Positions 13,540 through 26,200 of a stretch of 64,000 nucleotides of DNA are shown here, one piece after another. The position numbers were made by a program, and so were the translations under genes. The notes under the pieces were generated by a model. The model ran no database searches and was not told the DNA's origin. It saw nothing but the letters and a program-made list of their open reading frames with translations. The stretch is taken from positions 124,001-188,000 of the forward strand of contig JAIUJO010000164.1 in the NCBI GenBank assembly GCA_023846275.1, in the 5' to 3' direction. The DNA is from Vanilla planifolia. Its lineage: Eukaryota; Streptophyta; Magnoliopsida; Asparagales; Orchidaceae. Position 1 is the first letter of the stretch. Each line of letters begins with the position of its first letter.

Positions 13540-16088
13540 GGTTTGTGTGTGTGTGTGTGTGAGGATGTCTGTGGGTTTGTGTGTGTGTGTGTGCTCGCAT
13601 TTGGGTTTGTGTGAAAGCATATGTCTAGGTGTGTGTGTGTGTGTTTGTGTGTGCATGAATGTGCATATATGTGTGTGCCTATGCACACAAGTACATGAGT
13701 GTGCCTGCGTGTCTATGTGTTTGTGTGTGTGGGTGCATGAGTGTTCTTGCATGTGTGTGTGTGGATTTATGTGCATGTGCATTTATGTGAACATGAAAGC
13801 ACATGTGTATGTGTAGGTGCATGCATGCCTATGTGTGTGCATGCACATGCATGTGATAGTGTATGTGTATGCATGTGTGTACATGTGTGTGTGTTTGTGC
13901 ATGTAAGTGTGTTTTTATATGTATGTGATCTTGTGTGTGTATGTGCTTGTTTTTAAGAGCATGTATACCTATGCTTGTGTTTGTATGTGCATGTGTTTGT
14001 GTGTACAAGTGTGTGCAAGTGTGTATACATGTGTGTGTGTGTGTGCATAAGTGTGCACATTTGTGTGTTAAATTACACACATGATGTAAGCATGTATGAG
14101 TGTGCATTTGTATACATGCATGCATATGTGTGTGTGTGTGCATGTGCATGAGCATGTGTTTGTGAGTATATTTCCATGCATGTATTGTTGTGTATTTGTG
14201 TATATGTACTTATGTGCATGCTTGAGTTTGTGTGTGCAAGAGTGTGTGTATGTGAATGTGTGCATTATGCTCTTATGCATGTGTAGGTGAACATGTGTCT
14301 AAGTGTGCTAGTATGTGCATGTATGTTTGCATGTGTTTTGGTGCATGTGCATGTGTGTGTACATGCACATATGGAGTTTGTGTGTGTGTATGTATGAGTG
14401 TGTGTGAGTCCATGTGTGTGTTTGTACTTGCATGTGTGTGTGGGTACATGCATGTGGGATTATGTGCATACATTCTTGTATGTGTTTGTGTGTGTGTGTG
14501 GGTGTGTAAGTGTATAGTTTTGCATGTGCTTTTGTGTGTATGTGTGTATATGAATGAGTTTGGGTGTGTGTCTATGCACACAGGCATGTGTGTGCAATGC
14601 TTATGAGTGTGCATGTGTGTGCCAGTGCATGTACCTACATGTGTATATGTGTACATTCACTTTTGTGCTTGCTTGTTCGTTTGTGTCTATGTGCACATGT
14701 GTACATATGCATGTGCATGCATGTTGTAGTGTGTGTGTGTGTGTGTGTGCAAGCATGTATGCATTCATGTGTGCAAATGCATATGCATATGCATGTTTGG
14801 AGGCATATGCATAGGTGAGTATGTGACTATTTGCATGGATGCATGCATGTTAGTGTGTGTGTGTAGGTATGTTTTTGTGCTTGTTTACATGCATGCATGC
14901 TTGTGTGTGTATATGCTTGCACATGTGTCTATGTGGGTGTGTGTGCCGTTGCACATGTGTTCTTGCATGTGTGCCTATACATGTATGCATGCTATTACAT
15001 GTGTGTGCATATGTGTGTGCGAAGTACATACATGTGAGCTTGTGTGCACATGTGTGCATGCATGTGATGGCATGTGTGTGTGTATGTGTGTGAACATATG
15101 AGTGTGTGTGTGTGTATGTATGAGTGCATGTGTTCATTCATATGTGCATGTCAATGTGTGCGTGTGTGATAACATGTATTCATCAAAGTGTGTGTGTGCG
15201 TGCGCACGTGGATGTGCAAATGTGTATGTGTGTATATAGGTATATGTGTGCATGCATGCAGGTGTGCATATGTTTATGAACACATGCCTATGTGTGTGTA
15301 TGCATGCATGTAGGCATATACAAGTATTTGTACATATTTCTACATGCACACTTATGTGTGTATATGTGTATGTGTATGTGTATGTGCATATGTGCATGTG
15401 TGAGTTTGTGCTTGTATTGTACTTGTATGTATGACTTTGTGTGTAGATGTGCATTTATTCTTGGGCATGTGTTTATGTGTGTGAGAATGTAAACCTTTGT
15501 GCATCTATTCATGGGTATATGTTCTCGTGTGCATGTGCATGGCTTGGCATCTATGTTTATGTCCTTTTGTGTGTTCATGTGTATGTGTGTATATCTTGAT
15601 GTGTGTGGGTTTGTGTATGTGTGCGTGTGCTTGCATTTGAGTGTGAGTGTATGTCTAAGTGTGTGTGGGTGGTTGTGTGTGTGCACATGCATACGCGTTT
15701 GTGTGCCTGTGCACACACATACATGAGTGTGTCTGAGTGCATGTGTGTATGTGTGTTGGTGTATGTGGGTACTTATGTGTGTATGTGAGTTGGTCTAAAT
15801 GTTTGTTCATGTGTGTACACATGTAGGCCATGTGTATGTGTAGGTGCATGCATGCATGTGCTTGTTCATGTGTGTGTGCTTCTGCATGCATATTTGCATG
15901 AGTGGTTTTATCTATGTCTATGCTTGTTTTTATGAGCATCTGTACTTGTTTGCATGTTTTATGTTTGCATGTATTTGTGTGCATGTTTGTTGTGTGTGCA
16001 TGTGTGTGCACATCTGTGTACATTCATGTGTGCTAAAGCACACATGTGGTGTATGTGTGCATGAGTGTGTGTTTTTATACATGCATGA

Positions 16089-16136
<48 letters not shown>
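16089..16136 (+). repeat. Compound (AT)8(GT)16 microsatellite
   Basis: A perfect AT dinucleotide run passes directly into a perfect GT run of 16 units. It is the longest perfect dinucleotide tract I noticed in the array and is likely to be length-polymorphic. Confidence 0.9.
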
Positions 16137-16138
<2 letters not shown>

Positions 16139-17556
16139 GTGTGTGTGTGAACATGTGTTTGTGCATTTGTGTGCATGCATGCGGGAGTGTGTATGTGTGC
16201 ATGTGTTCATATGCATAAATGAGTTTTTGTGCACATTAGTGTGTATGGGTATGTGTGTACATGTGTGAATGTATGTGTGTGCACGTATGTTTTTGTTTGT
16301 ATGTACATGTGTTTTTTTTATGTGCATGTTTGCATGTGCATGTGTGTGTGTGTCCATGCATGCATGTGTTTGTATGCAAGTGAAGTTTTGCGTGCATGTG
16401 AGCAATACGTTGGCATGCGTGCATGCTTATGCATGTTTTGTGTGTGTGCATGTGTGTTGGAGTGTGTGGGTTTGTGTGTGTACATGTGTGTGTATGCGTG
16501 CCCATTCGTACGTATGTGTGGGTGTGTTTGTTAGTCTATGTGCATATGTGTGTGCATTTATCTATGTGAGTGTGTGTTTGTATTCTAATATTTTTGTACG
16601 CTTTGTTTTCACACATGTGGATGTGTTTGTGAGTCTTTGTGTATGTTTGTGTGTGTGAGTGCACACATGCATGCGAGTGGATGTATGTGCACGTCTTTGT
16701 GCATGTGTGTGGTTGTGTGTGTTTATATGTGTGTGTGTGTGCATATGTTGTATTTTTATGTGTGCGTGTGCATTTATGTGTATGTGTAAGTGTGCATATG
16801 TGTTTATGTGTGGGTGTGAGTATGTTTGAGTGTGCATCTATATTTGTGTGTGTCCATATGTGATTTGATTCGTGAATGTGTGTATGTGTTTGTTTGGGCC
16901 TCTTAGTATCTCTATGTGGTATGTTCAGGCATGTATTTGTATGTGCGTGTGCATTCGTGCGTGTTTGTATAGTTGTGCTTGTGTGCTTGTACGGTTGTGT
17001 TTGTATGCGTGTGTAAGCATGTAGGTGTATTCATGTATGTGTGAGTGCATTTATGTGGCTGAAGTATGTGCTACTACTTATATGTGCATGCATGCTTGTC
17101 CATGTGCTTGTGTGTATATGTGTACATGTGTTTATATGTCTACATGCATGTGCTTATGTTAGTGTGAGTGAGTGTGCATGCTTGTGCATGTTTGCATGGG
17201 TATGAGTGTGTGTTTGTGTTTGTGAGTGCATTTAGGTATGTGTGGATGTGTGTGTATATGTTTATATGTGTGCATGTGTGTTCTTATGCGAGTGTGTACT
17301 ATTGTATGTGTATGTGCATATTCATGTGTGCATGGGTATGCGTGTGTGTATGTACTTCTGAGTACATGTGCAAGTGTGAGTATATGTGAATTTTTATGCA
17401 TATGCATATACATGGATGTGCATGCATGTGTTTGTATAAGTATGCATATGCATGCATATTTGTATGTATGTGTCTTTGGGCATTTGTACATGCATGAGTG
17501 TACACATGTGTCTATGTGTGTGAGTGTGTGCATTTGTGTGCTTGCATGCATGCATG

Positions 17557-17604
17557 TGTGTGTGTATGTTTGTAAGCATGTGTGTGTGTATGTTTGTAAG
17601 CATG
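17557..17604 (+). repeat. 24 bp exact tandem duplication
   Basis: Two exact 24 bp copies carrying the word ATGTTTGTAAGCATG. Perfect identity points to a recent event. Confidence 0.85.
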
Positions 17605-20600
17605 TGTGTATATGTGTGTCCTTGTGCATGCGCATGTGCATTTGTGTGTGTAGTTATGCTTGTGTCAATGTGTGTGCATGTTTTTGTGTGAGCATATTTG
17701 TCTGAGTGCATGTGAGTGCGTGAGTGTGTGTGTGTGCGTGCCTACATGCCTGTGTATGCATGGGTATTCATGTGTGCATCTGTGTTTGTTTGTGTGTTTA
17801 TGTGTATGTGTACTAGTGTACATGTGTGTATGTATACATGTATTTATGTTTGCATTGATGTGCATATGTGTACGTGTGTGCATGCATGTGTGTATGTATT
17901 TATGTTCATATCTGGGTTCATATATGTGTGTATGCATTTGTATTCTTGTGCATGCATCTAATGCCTATGTGTGTTTCTTTGTTCATGTGTGTTTGGACTT
18001 ATGCGTCTGAGTGGATGTCTACTTGCATGTGTGTGTGGGTATATTTTTGTGTGCATCTACATATGCATGTATATATTTGTGCCTATTCCATTTGGTGTGT
18101 TTGGGTGCATGTGTGTGTGTTTCTATGTGTACATGTGTGTATGTGTGCATGGCTGTGTTTGTGTGTGCATGCATGCCAATGTTTGCTTGTTTGGATGCAT
18201 AAATGTGTGTGTATGTCTATACATTTATACACATCTATGCATGAGCTAGTGTGTGTATGTGTGTTAGTGTCTATGTGCATGCATGGTCACGTGTGTGTGA
18301 GTGTGTGTTTGTGATTGTATGTGTGTGATTATGATTGTGCTTGTATGTGTGTATGTGAGTGTGTGAGTGCATGCCTAAGTGTGCATGTTTCCATGTGTGC
18401 ATATGTGCAAAGGTGTTCTTGTGTGTGTGTGTGTGTTTGTGCATTTGTGCATATGCATGCACATGTGAGAGTACATGCATGTATGCATATGTGCGTATGT
18501 GTGTGTCCATGTATGTGTTATCATGTGTATGTGTGCTCGTAAGTGCGTGTGTGTATGTGGGTATTCATGTGCATGTGTGTGTACTTGTGTTCATATGTGT
18601 TTGTGCATGAATTTGCTTATGTGCATGTGAGTGTTTGTCTAAGTAGTTGCATGTGCACATGTTTTGTTTGTGTGTGTGCATGTGTGTGTGCATGTGAGTG
18701 TGTGTTCATGCATGTGTGTGTATGATTATCCATGAGTGGTTGTGTATGTCTATGCATCTATGTGCCTTTCAATAAGCCTATGTGCGTGTGTGTGTTTATG
18801 CAGGTGTGGGCCTATGTGCGAGTGTGTGAGTGTGTTAGTGTTTGCATGTGTGGGAGTATGTGTGCTTATTATGCATGTGTGTGTCTGTCTGTCTGTGTGA
18901 GCATGTGTGTTTGAATATGTGTGTGTGTTCATATTAGAAAGCGTCTGTGTGATTACATGTATGAGTGCATGCATGTATGTGTTTGTATTTGTGCATCTTT
19001 ATATGTGCCTTTATGTGTGTGTGTGTATATGTTTCTACCTATTTGAATGTCTGTCTAGACTTAGGCATACATGTGCATGCAATTGTAAGTGTGTATATGT
19101 ATTTATGTGTGCATGTGATTGCATATGTATGTGTGATCACATGTGCATATATGTGTCTATGAGTATGCTTTGCATTTGTATATGTGCTTGCACGTATGTG
19201 TGTGTGTATATGTGTGTGCTTGAGTATGTTTGTATGTGTGTGTGTGCATATATGTGTGAGCATTTATGTGGAGATGTATGTGTGCTTCTATTTGTTCATG
19301 TGTGTGCATGAGTGCGCTTGTATGTGTGTGCGTGTGTTCTTGTCATTTACATGTGCATGCGCTTATGACTGTAAGTGTATATGTGTCTGTTTGTAAGCTT
19401 GTCTATGCATGGAAGTGTAAATGTGTGAAAGTGTGTGTGTGTGTGTGTGTGTGTGTTTGTGAGTGGAAGCATTTTGAGCATTGGCATACATGTGTGTGTG
19501 GGCAGGTGGGTAGGTGTGTGTGCATGTGTGTTGATATGAGTGTGTGCATGTCTCTATGTATGTAAGCCTATGTGTGTGGGTGTACGTGTGTGTGCTTTGT
19601 GCATATGCTCATGTGCACGTGTGTGTGTGTGTGTTTATGGGTGTATGTGTGTGTACATATGCATATGTGTATGTATTTGTTTGTGAGTGTGAGCATATGA
19701 GTGGGAGTGTTTGTGTTCACATTTGAGTATATTTTTGTATGCACATGTGCATGTGTGTGTGCTATGCATATGCATTTCTACTTGTGCATGTGTGTGGGTG
19801 TGGGTGTAGGTGTGTGTGTGTGCTTGTGTCTGCATGTGTGTGCTTGTGCTCATATTTGCTTTTCTGTGTGATTGTGTTTATGTGCTTGTGCATGTGTATA
19901 TGTGCGTTCTCAAATGTGTTTTGGTACATGTGAGTGTGTTGTTTTGCACATGCATGTGTATGTTTGTGTCTACATGCCTATGAATGTTTGTGTTTGGGCT
20001 TGTATGTGTGCATGTGCATATGCATGCATATATGTGTGTGCATGTGTGTAGGGGCCTATGTGAGCATGCACGTGTGACTATGAATGTGTCTTTTTTGTAA
20101 GTGTGTGCATGTGTGTACATGTGTTTATGTGTGGGTGCACATGTGTGCATGTGTGTGTTGTTGTGTGATGGAGTTTATGTATGTGCATGTGTGTACAAGT
20201 GGTCACATGTGTGTGTGTAGATGCAAGTGTGTGTGTGCATGTTGGCATATCTATGAGTATGATTACAAATGTGTGTCTACATTTACATGCATAGACACAT
20301 GTGTCTATGTGCATGTCAGTGTGAGCATGTGTGTGCCTATGTTCATGCATATCAATGCATGTAAATATGTGAGCATGCATGTGTGCTAATGCATGTTTGT
20401 CTATGTGTTTGCATATGTGTGTATGCATGTGTGCTTTTGTGCATGTGTACATGCATGCCAGTATGTTTTTAGGTGTGTGTACGTGGGTGATTGTGTTTGT
20501 GTGTGTGTGAGTTTGTGTGCATCTTAGTGCATGTTTATGTGCATGTTTGGTCTTTTGTGAGTTTATGGGCACATATGTGTCTACTTATGCATGTGCTTAT

Positions 20601-21540
20601 GCGTGTGTGCATGTCTGTATGTTGATAAATGTGTGCATTTAAAAATGTGTGCTTATGTGTCTGTGTGTGTGTGTGCACATTTGTTTGAGCATTTGTGTAT
20701 GTTTTCTTGCTTACATGTTTTTTTGTGCATGTGTTTTTGTGTATGTGTGTGTGCATGTTCTAAGTGTGTGTGTGTATGTGTGGATGTGTGGGTGTATGTG
20801 TTTATGTGTGTGCATGGGTGTGTGTGAGTGTATATACGTATGAGTATGTAAGCATGTCTGTGTGTGTATGTGGTTGTGTGTATGAGTTTGTGTGCATGTG
20901 TGTTTGCGTTTGTGTGCACATGGAGCATATGTCTATGCATGTAATGTGTGTGTGTGCATGTGTATATTCATGTGTGTACATGTGTGTATTTATTTATGTG
21001 TGTCTATGTGTGTATACATTTGTGTTCATTGGTATGTGCATTCATCCATATGTCTATATGTGTTTGTATGTGAGTGCAACTTACTGTGTGTGTGTATATG
21101 TATGTGTGTGTGTGTATGTATAGTCTTGAGTATGTTGGTGTATTTTTGTGAGCCTATGCATGTGTGTTCATGTTCATGTAGGTGTGCATGCATCAATGTG
21201 GGTGCATTAGTGTGTGTTCACGCGTGCATGTGTGTGGGCATGTGCATGCACATGTGTATGTATATTGGTTTGCCTATGTGTGTGTATGAGTGTGTGAGTG
21301 TGCATGTGCATGTCTATGAGTGTGAGTGCATGTGCATGTATGTGCATATGCTTACATTCCCTTTTCTACACATGGTTGTGTGTGTGTGCATGTGTGTTTG
21401 TGTGCTTGTGTGTGCAATTGTGTATGCACATGTGTTTGTGTGTCTAGCTTTGTAGCACAAGTCCATGTGTGCATGCTCTTTCTTGCATGCATGTGTGTGT
21501 GTATATGTGTTTGTGTGAGTTTGTGTTCATGTGTGCAAAT

Positions 21541-21551
21541 TTTTTTTTTTT
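21541..21551 (+). repeat. Short T homopolymer in the array
   Basis: A run of about eleven T interrupts the TG alternation. No transposon tail or flanking duplication is visible around it. Confidence 0.6.
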
Positions 21552-22744
21552 ATGTGTGAGTGCATGTGTGTGCATGTTTTTGCATGTATGTTTGTATGCA
21601 TGTTTGTGTGTGTGCATGTGGTATGTGTTTGCATGCCTACATGTGTGTGACATGCTTGTGCATGGAAATGCATGTGTTTGGACATCAATGATTTTGTATG
21701 TGTATGTGTGTGTGCGTAAATGTCTTTGTGCATACATGAGTGTGTGCATTTGTACTTACATGTGCATGTGTATCCATACATGTCTATATATTTGTCTATG
21801 TTCACAAGTATACTTATGTATGTGTGCATGTGCATATGTGTTTATGCATGTGCATCTATATTTGTGTGCATGTGTGTGTGTTTCTATATGTGCATGTATG
21901 TATGTCCATGTGAGTACAAGGGTATGTGCATGTGCATGCATGCATGGCATATGTACCTGTGTGTGCGTGAGTGCTTGTGCATGGGTGTGTGGTATGTGGT
22001 TGTGTGCATCTGTGTGTCTATGTGCACATGGCTATGATTGTGTGAGTGCATATTTGTGCCAGTGTATGTATGTGTGTGCTTGCATTCATATGTGTGTTTA
22101 TGTGTGCATGTGCACCTATCTCTATGTGTCTCTGTGTGTGTCAATGTTTTAGGGTGCATATTTGTGTGTATAAGCATATGTATTTGTGCATATATGCATT
22201 TTTACCTCATCATGTTTATAAGTGCACATGCCAATGAATGAGTGTGTATGTGTGATTTTGTGTGTGTATGTGTATATATGTGTGTGTACAGGCACCTTTC
22301 TGTGTGTGCATGTGCATGTGCTTGTGCAAGTGTGTGCATTAGTGCGTGCTTGTGCATGTGCATTTGTGTGTGTGCATGAGTGTGCTTGGCATGTGTGTAC
22401 ATGCATTTGTGTGTATGTGTGTGTGTTCATGCATGTGTATTTATGTGTATGTGTGCGTGTTCACACTTTTAATCATGTGTGTGTACCTTTTTCTGTGCAT
22501 ATGTGTGCTTATGCATATGCATTTGAGTTCTTATGTGTGTGTGTACGAGCAAAGATACATGTGCCAATGTGTGTATAATTGTGCATAGGTATGCATGTGT
22601 GTGCAAGTATGTTTGCATATGTATTCATCGTTTTGGGTGTATGTGTGCATGTGTGTGTACTTGCATGAGCATGCATGTGTCTATGTGTGTTTGTACAAGT
22701 GTAGCTATATGCATGTGTGCATGCATAAGTGTGCATGTGTGTAT

Positions 22745-22960
22745 GTGCATGTGCATGTTTGTATGTGTGTATCCATGTATGATTTTGTGCACATGTGTGT
22801 AGGTGTTTGTGAGCATGCAAGTGTGTAGATGCACACATGTGTATGTGTGTGTGTGCATGTGCATGTTTGTATGTGTGTATCCATGTATGATTTTGTACAC
22901 ATGGGAGTAGGTGTTTGTGAGCATGCAAGTGTGTAGATGCACATATGTGTATGTGTGTGT
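22745..22960 (+). repeat. 108 bp tandem duplication
   Basis: Two units, 22745-22852 and 22853-22960, share the words GTGTATCCATGTATGATTTTG, GTGTTTGTGAGCATGCAAG and GTGTAGATGCACA in the same order with few differences. It shows that array growth also proceeds by duplicating whole degenerate segments. Confidence 0.88.
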
Positions 22961-23204
22961 GCATATGTGTGTACTATGCAAGTATTTGTGAGTGTGTGTG
23001 CATGTGCATGTTTGTATGTTTGTGTGTATATGTGTATGTTCCTGTGTGTACGCTTATGTCCATTTGCATGTGTCCATGTGTGTATTTCCATGTCCATGTT
23101 GTTTCTATGTGTGAGTATGTGTGTGTGTGTGTTTGTGTATGTGCATGTGTGGTTATGTGAATATGTGTTTGGACATGTGTCTGTATGCATGCATGTGTGT
23201 GTGT

Positions 23205-23215
23205 GGGGGGGGGGG
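23205..23215 (+). repeat. G11 homopolymer
   Basis: Eleven consecutive G residues follow a TG run. This is unusual in an array with very little G clustering. It is a single G tract, so it does not form an intramolecular quadruplex on its own. Confidence 0.9.
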
Positions 23216-26200
23216 TTTCTTTGTGCTATTATGTGTGTGTACACATGTGCACACATATGTGTGTGCTTATACGTGTTCACATATGCACATTTGCATATAC
23301 ATGTTTTAGTGTGTGTGTGTGTGAATATGTGTGTGCAATTGTATGTTCATATGTGAGTGTGCATGTGTGTGTGTGTGTGCATGTGTGTGTGCATGTTTGT
23401 GTGTGTGTGCAAGTGCTTGTGAGTGCGTGTGCATGTACTTGTGCACATGTGTGTGTGAGTGTGTGCATGTGTGTACGTATGCATGTGCATGTGTTTGTGC
23501 TGGTGTGTCTACTTGCACATGTGTGTGTGCATGCATTTGCATGTGTCAATTTTTGGGTATGCATGCACACACATGTGAATGTGTGTGTGTGTGTGTGGAA
23601 GTGTGTTATCTGCATTTGTGTATGTGTGTATGTGTATAGATGTGTTTGTATGCATGCATCTTTGTGTGTGTATATATATCTATTTGTGCATGTGTGTGTG
23701 AGTGCAAGTGTAGTTGTGGTTATGTGTTCATATGCATATGTATGTGTGTGCATTGTCATTTCTATACTTATGTATGTAAAAATGTGTGTGCTTGTATGGG
23801 TGTGTGCTTTTGTGTATGCATATGTGCTTTTGTGTGTGCATGTGCTTGCATGGTTATGTGTGCTTGCCAGTTTTTTTTTGTGTGATTTTGTGTGTGCATA
23901 TATTTTTGCATGCATATGTATGCATGTGTGTGCATGTATGTACATATGTGTGTGTACATATGCTTGTGTGTGTGCATGTGTGTGAGCATGTACATATGTG
24001 TGTCCCTATGGGCATGAATGCATGTGAGTGTATGTGTATGGGTGTGCAAGCATTTGTTTATGTGACCTCAAGTGTGTGGTTGTATGTGTTTGTGCATGTG
24101 TGTGAGTGAGCACACTTTTGCATTTGTGCATGTGAGTTCATTGGTGTGTGTGTGCATGAATGCAAGTTTGTTTGCGGTTGCATGTGTGTGCTGATGTGTT
24201 TGTATGGCAATGCACATGTATGTGTGTGTATGTGTTCATGTGTGTGAATTTATATGTCTATAATTAGGTGCATCTATTTTTGTGTGTTTAATAATACATG
24301 TGCATATGGAAGTGTGGGTGTGTGCATGCTCATGTGTGCATGTGCGTGAACATGTAAATGTGTTGGCACATGTGTGCATGTGTGTGTATGCATGCGCATA
24401 CATTTGTGTATTTTGGAATGTGCATGTGTTCATGTGTTCATGTAGGTGTATATACATATGTGTGTGCATACAAGTGTAGATGTGTGCAGACATGTGTACA
24501 TGCAAACACATGTCAGTGCGTTAATGGGTGTATGCATCTGTGTACATCTTCATATGTGTCTATTTGTAGTGTTTGTGTGTTTGTAAATATTTGTAAGCAT
24601 GTGTGTGCGTGTTTTTGTGTATATACATGTGCCTGTGTGTGTGTGCATGTTCCTATTTGTGTATGTGTGTGTGTACATGGGTGTGTGTGTTTATGCATGC
24701 ATGTGAGTGTGCATGCGTATATATGTGTTTGCAATGCAAGTGTGTGTGCGCATGTTTGTTTGTGTATGCATGTGTGTGTGCTAGTTTGTGAGTGTATTGG
24801 TGTGTGTGTGTGTGTGTATGTGAGTGTATGTGCATGTGCATGTGTGTGCATGCATGCGAATGTTTGTGTGTGCATGTGTTTGTGTGCATGTGTTAATGTG
24901 AGTTTGAATGTGTGTGTGCATGCATTTGTGTATGCATGCATGTGTGTTTGTGCATATGCTTGTGTGCTTATGTTTATGTGCATGTGTGTGCTTATGCATG
25001 TTTGAATGTGTGTTTGCATGCATGTTTGAGTGTGTCTGCATGTGTGTGCTTATGTTTGTGTGTGTCTATGTGGGTATAAATGTGTATGTGTGCATTTGTG
25101 GTTGTGTATGTGTGTATATATTTGTGTGTGTCTGTGCCTGTGTGTCTGCATTCTTAGGGTTGCATGTGGGAGTTTGTGAATTTGTGTGATCCAATGTATG
25201 TGAATAAGTGTGTGTGATTGTGTAGGAGTGTGTACGTGCAGGTGTGTGAGTGTACATGTGTGAATGTTCATTTGTGTGTGTGCATATGTGTGTTGGGTTT
25301 ATATGTGTGTGTTTCCATGTGTGTTTATGTGTGCATGTGTGTGTGTGCATCAATCTATGTGTGTTTATGTGTGTGCACATATGTGCATTATGTTTATATG
25401 TGAGTGTGTTCATGTGCTTATCTATATGTGCATGCACTTGTGTACTTCTGAGTGCGAGTGTGTGTTTTTCTGTGTATGTGCATGTTTGTGCATATGTGCA
25501 CGTGTGTGTACATACTTGTGTGCATGAGTGTGCTTATGTGTGTGTGTGCATGCATGTACATATGCATGTGTGTGTGCATGCATGTTTGCTTGTTCTTGCT
25601 TATGCAAGTGCATGTGCATGTTAGTGTGAGTTTGCACACATTTTTTGTGCATGTGCGTGCCTTTGTGTTGGTGTATTTCATGGGTGCACATGTGTGTATG
25701 TGTGTTGTTGCAAGAGTGTATGCATTGTGCTTTCTTTTGTGCTTCCTTTCTTACATGTGTTTATGCATATGTATGCATGTGTACATCTGAACATGTTTGT
25801 GCATGCATGAGTGTGGGTGTGCATACATGATTGCACTTGCAAATTTAGATGTGTGCACCCACATGTTCCATTGTGCCTGCATACATGTGTATTAACTTTT
25901 GCATTTGTCAATGCATGTGCATGCATGTGTGTGTTCAGCATTTGTTTGCATGTGCATGTGTTTGACTATGCATGTCTGTACTTGTGCATGTTTGTGTGTG
26001 TGTATGTTTATAAATCTATGCATGTCCATGTGTGTTTGTGTGTGGGTTCATATATGAGCATATGTATGTGTATGTGAGTGTGTGTTTGGGTGTATGTTTG
26101 GGTGTGTTTGTTGGTTTGTAAGCATGTGCACATGCATGTGCTTATTTGTGTGTATGTGCCAGTGTGTGTGTTTGTGATCATGTGTGTGCTCACGACTGAG

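Larger units (their letters stand above)
2701..15345 (+). repeat. Paralogous array block, copy A
   Basis: Landmark words occur here in the same order as in 52131-61955. Examples are CTATGTCTCTACTTGTATGC at about 2858 and 52299, GAGGTTGTCCACGTGTG at about 6577 and 54740, GATGTGTGTGTTCTTGGCATG at about 9105 and 57398, GCATTCAGGTGCTTGCATGC at about 10219 and 58493, and CTTATGCACACAGGCATG-type words at about 14570 and 60918. The offset falls from 49.4 to 46.3 kb along the block, so copy B is shorter by about 3 kb through indels. The pair looks like an old duplication with moderate divergence. An exact identity value needs an alignment. Confidence 0.8.

Noticed and set aside
23205..23215. G-quadruplex at the G11 run
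   Set aside because: It is a single G tract with no neighbouring G runs.
23185..23985. 266-codon open frame, and many others like it across the array
   Set aside because: The translation is Cys/Val/Met/His low-complexity text, similar frames exist on both strands in overlapping positions, and the frame follows from alternating TG composition.
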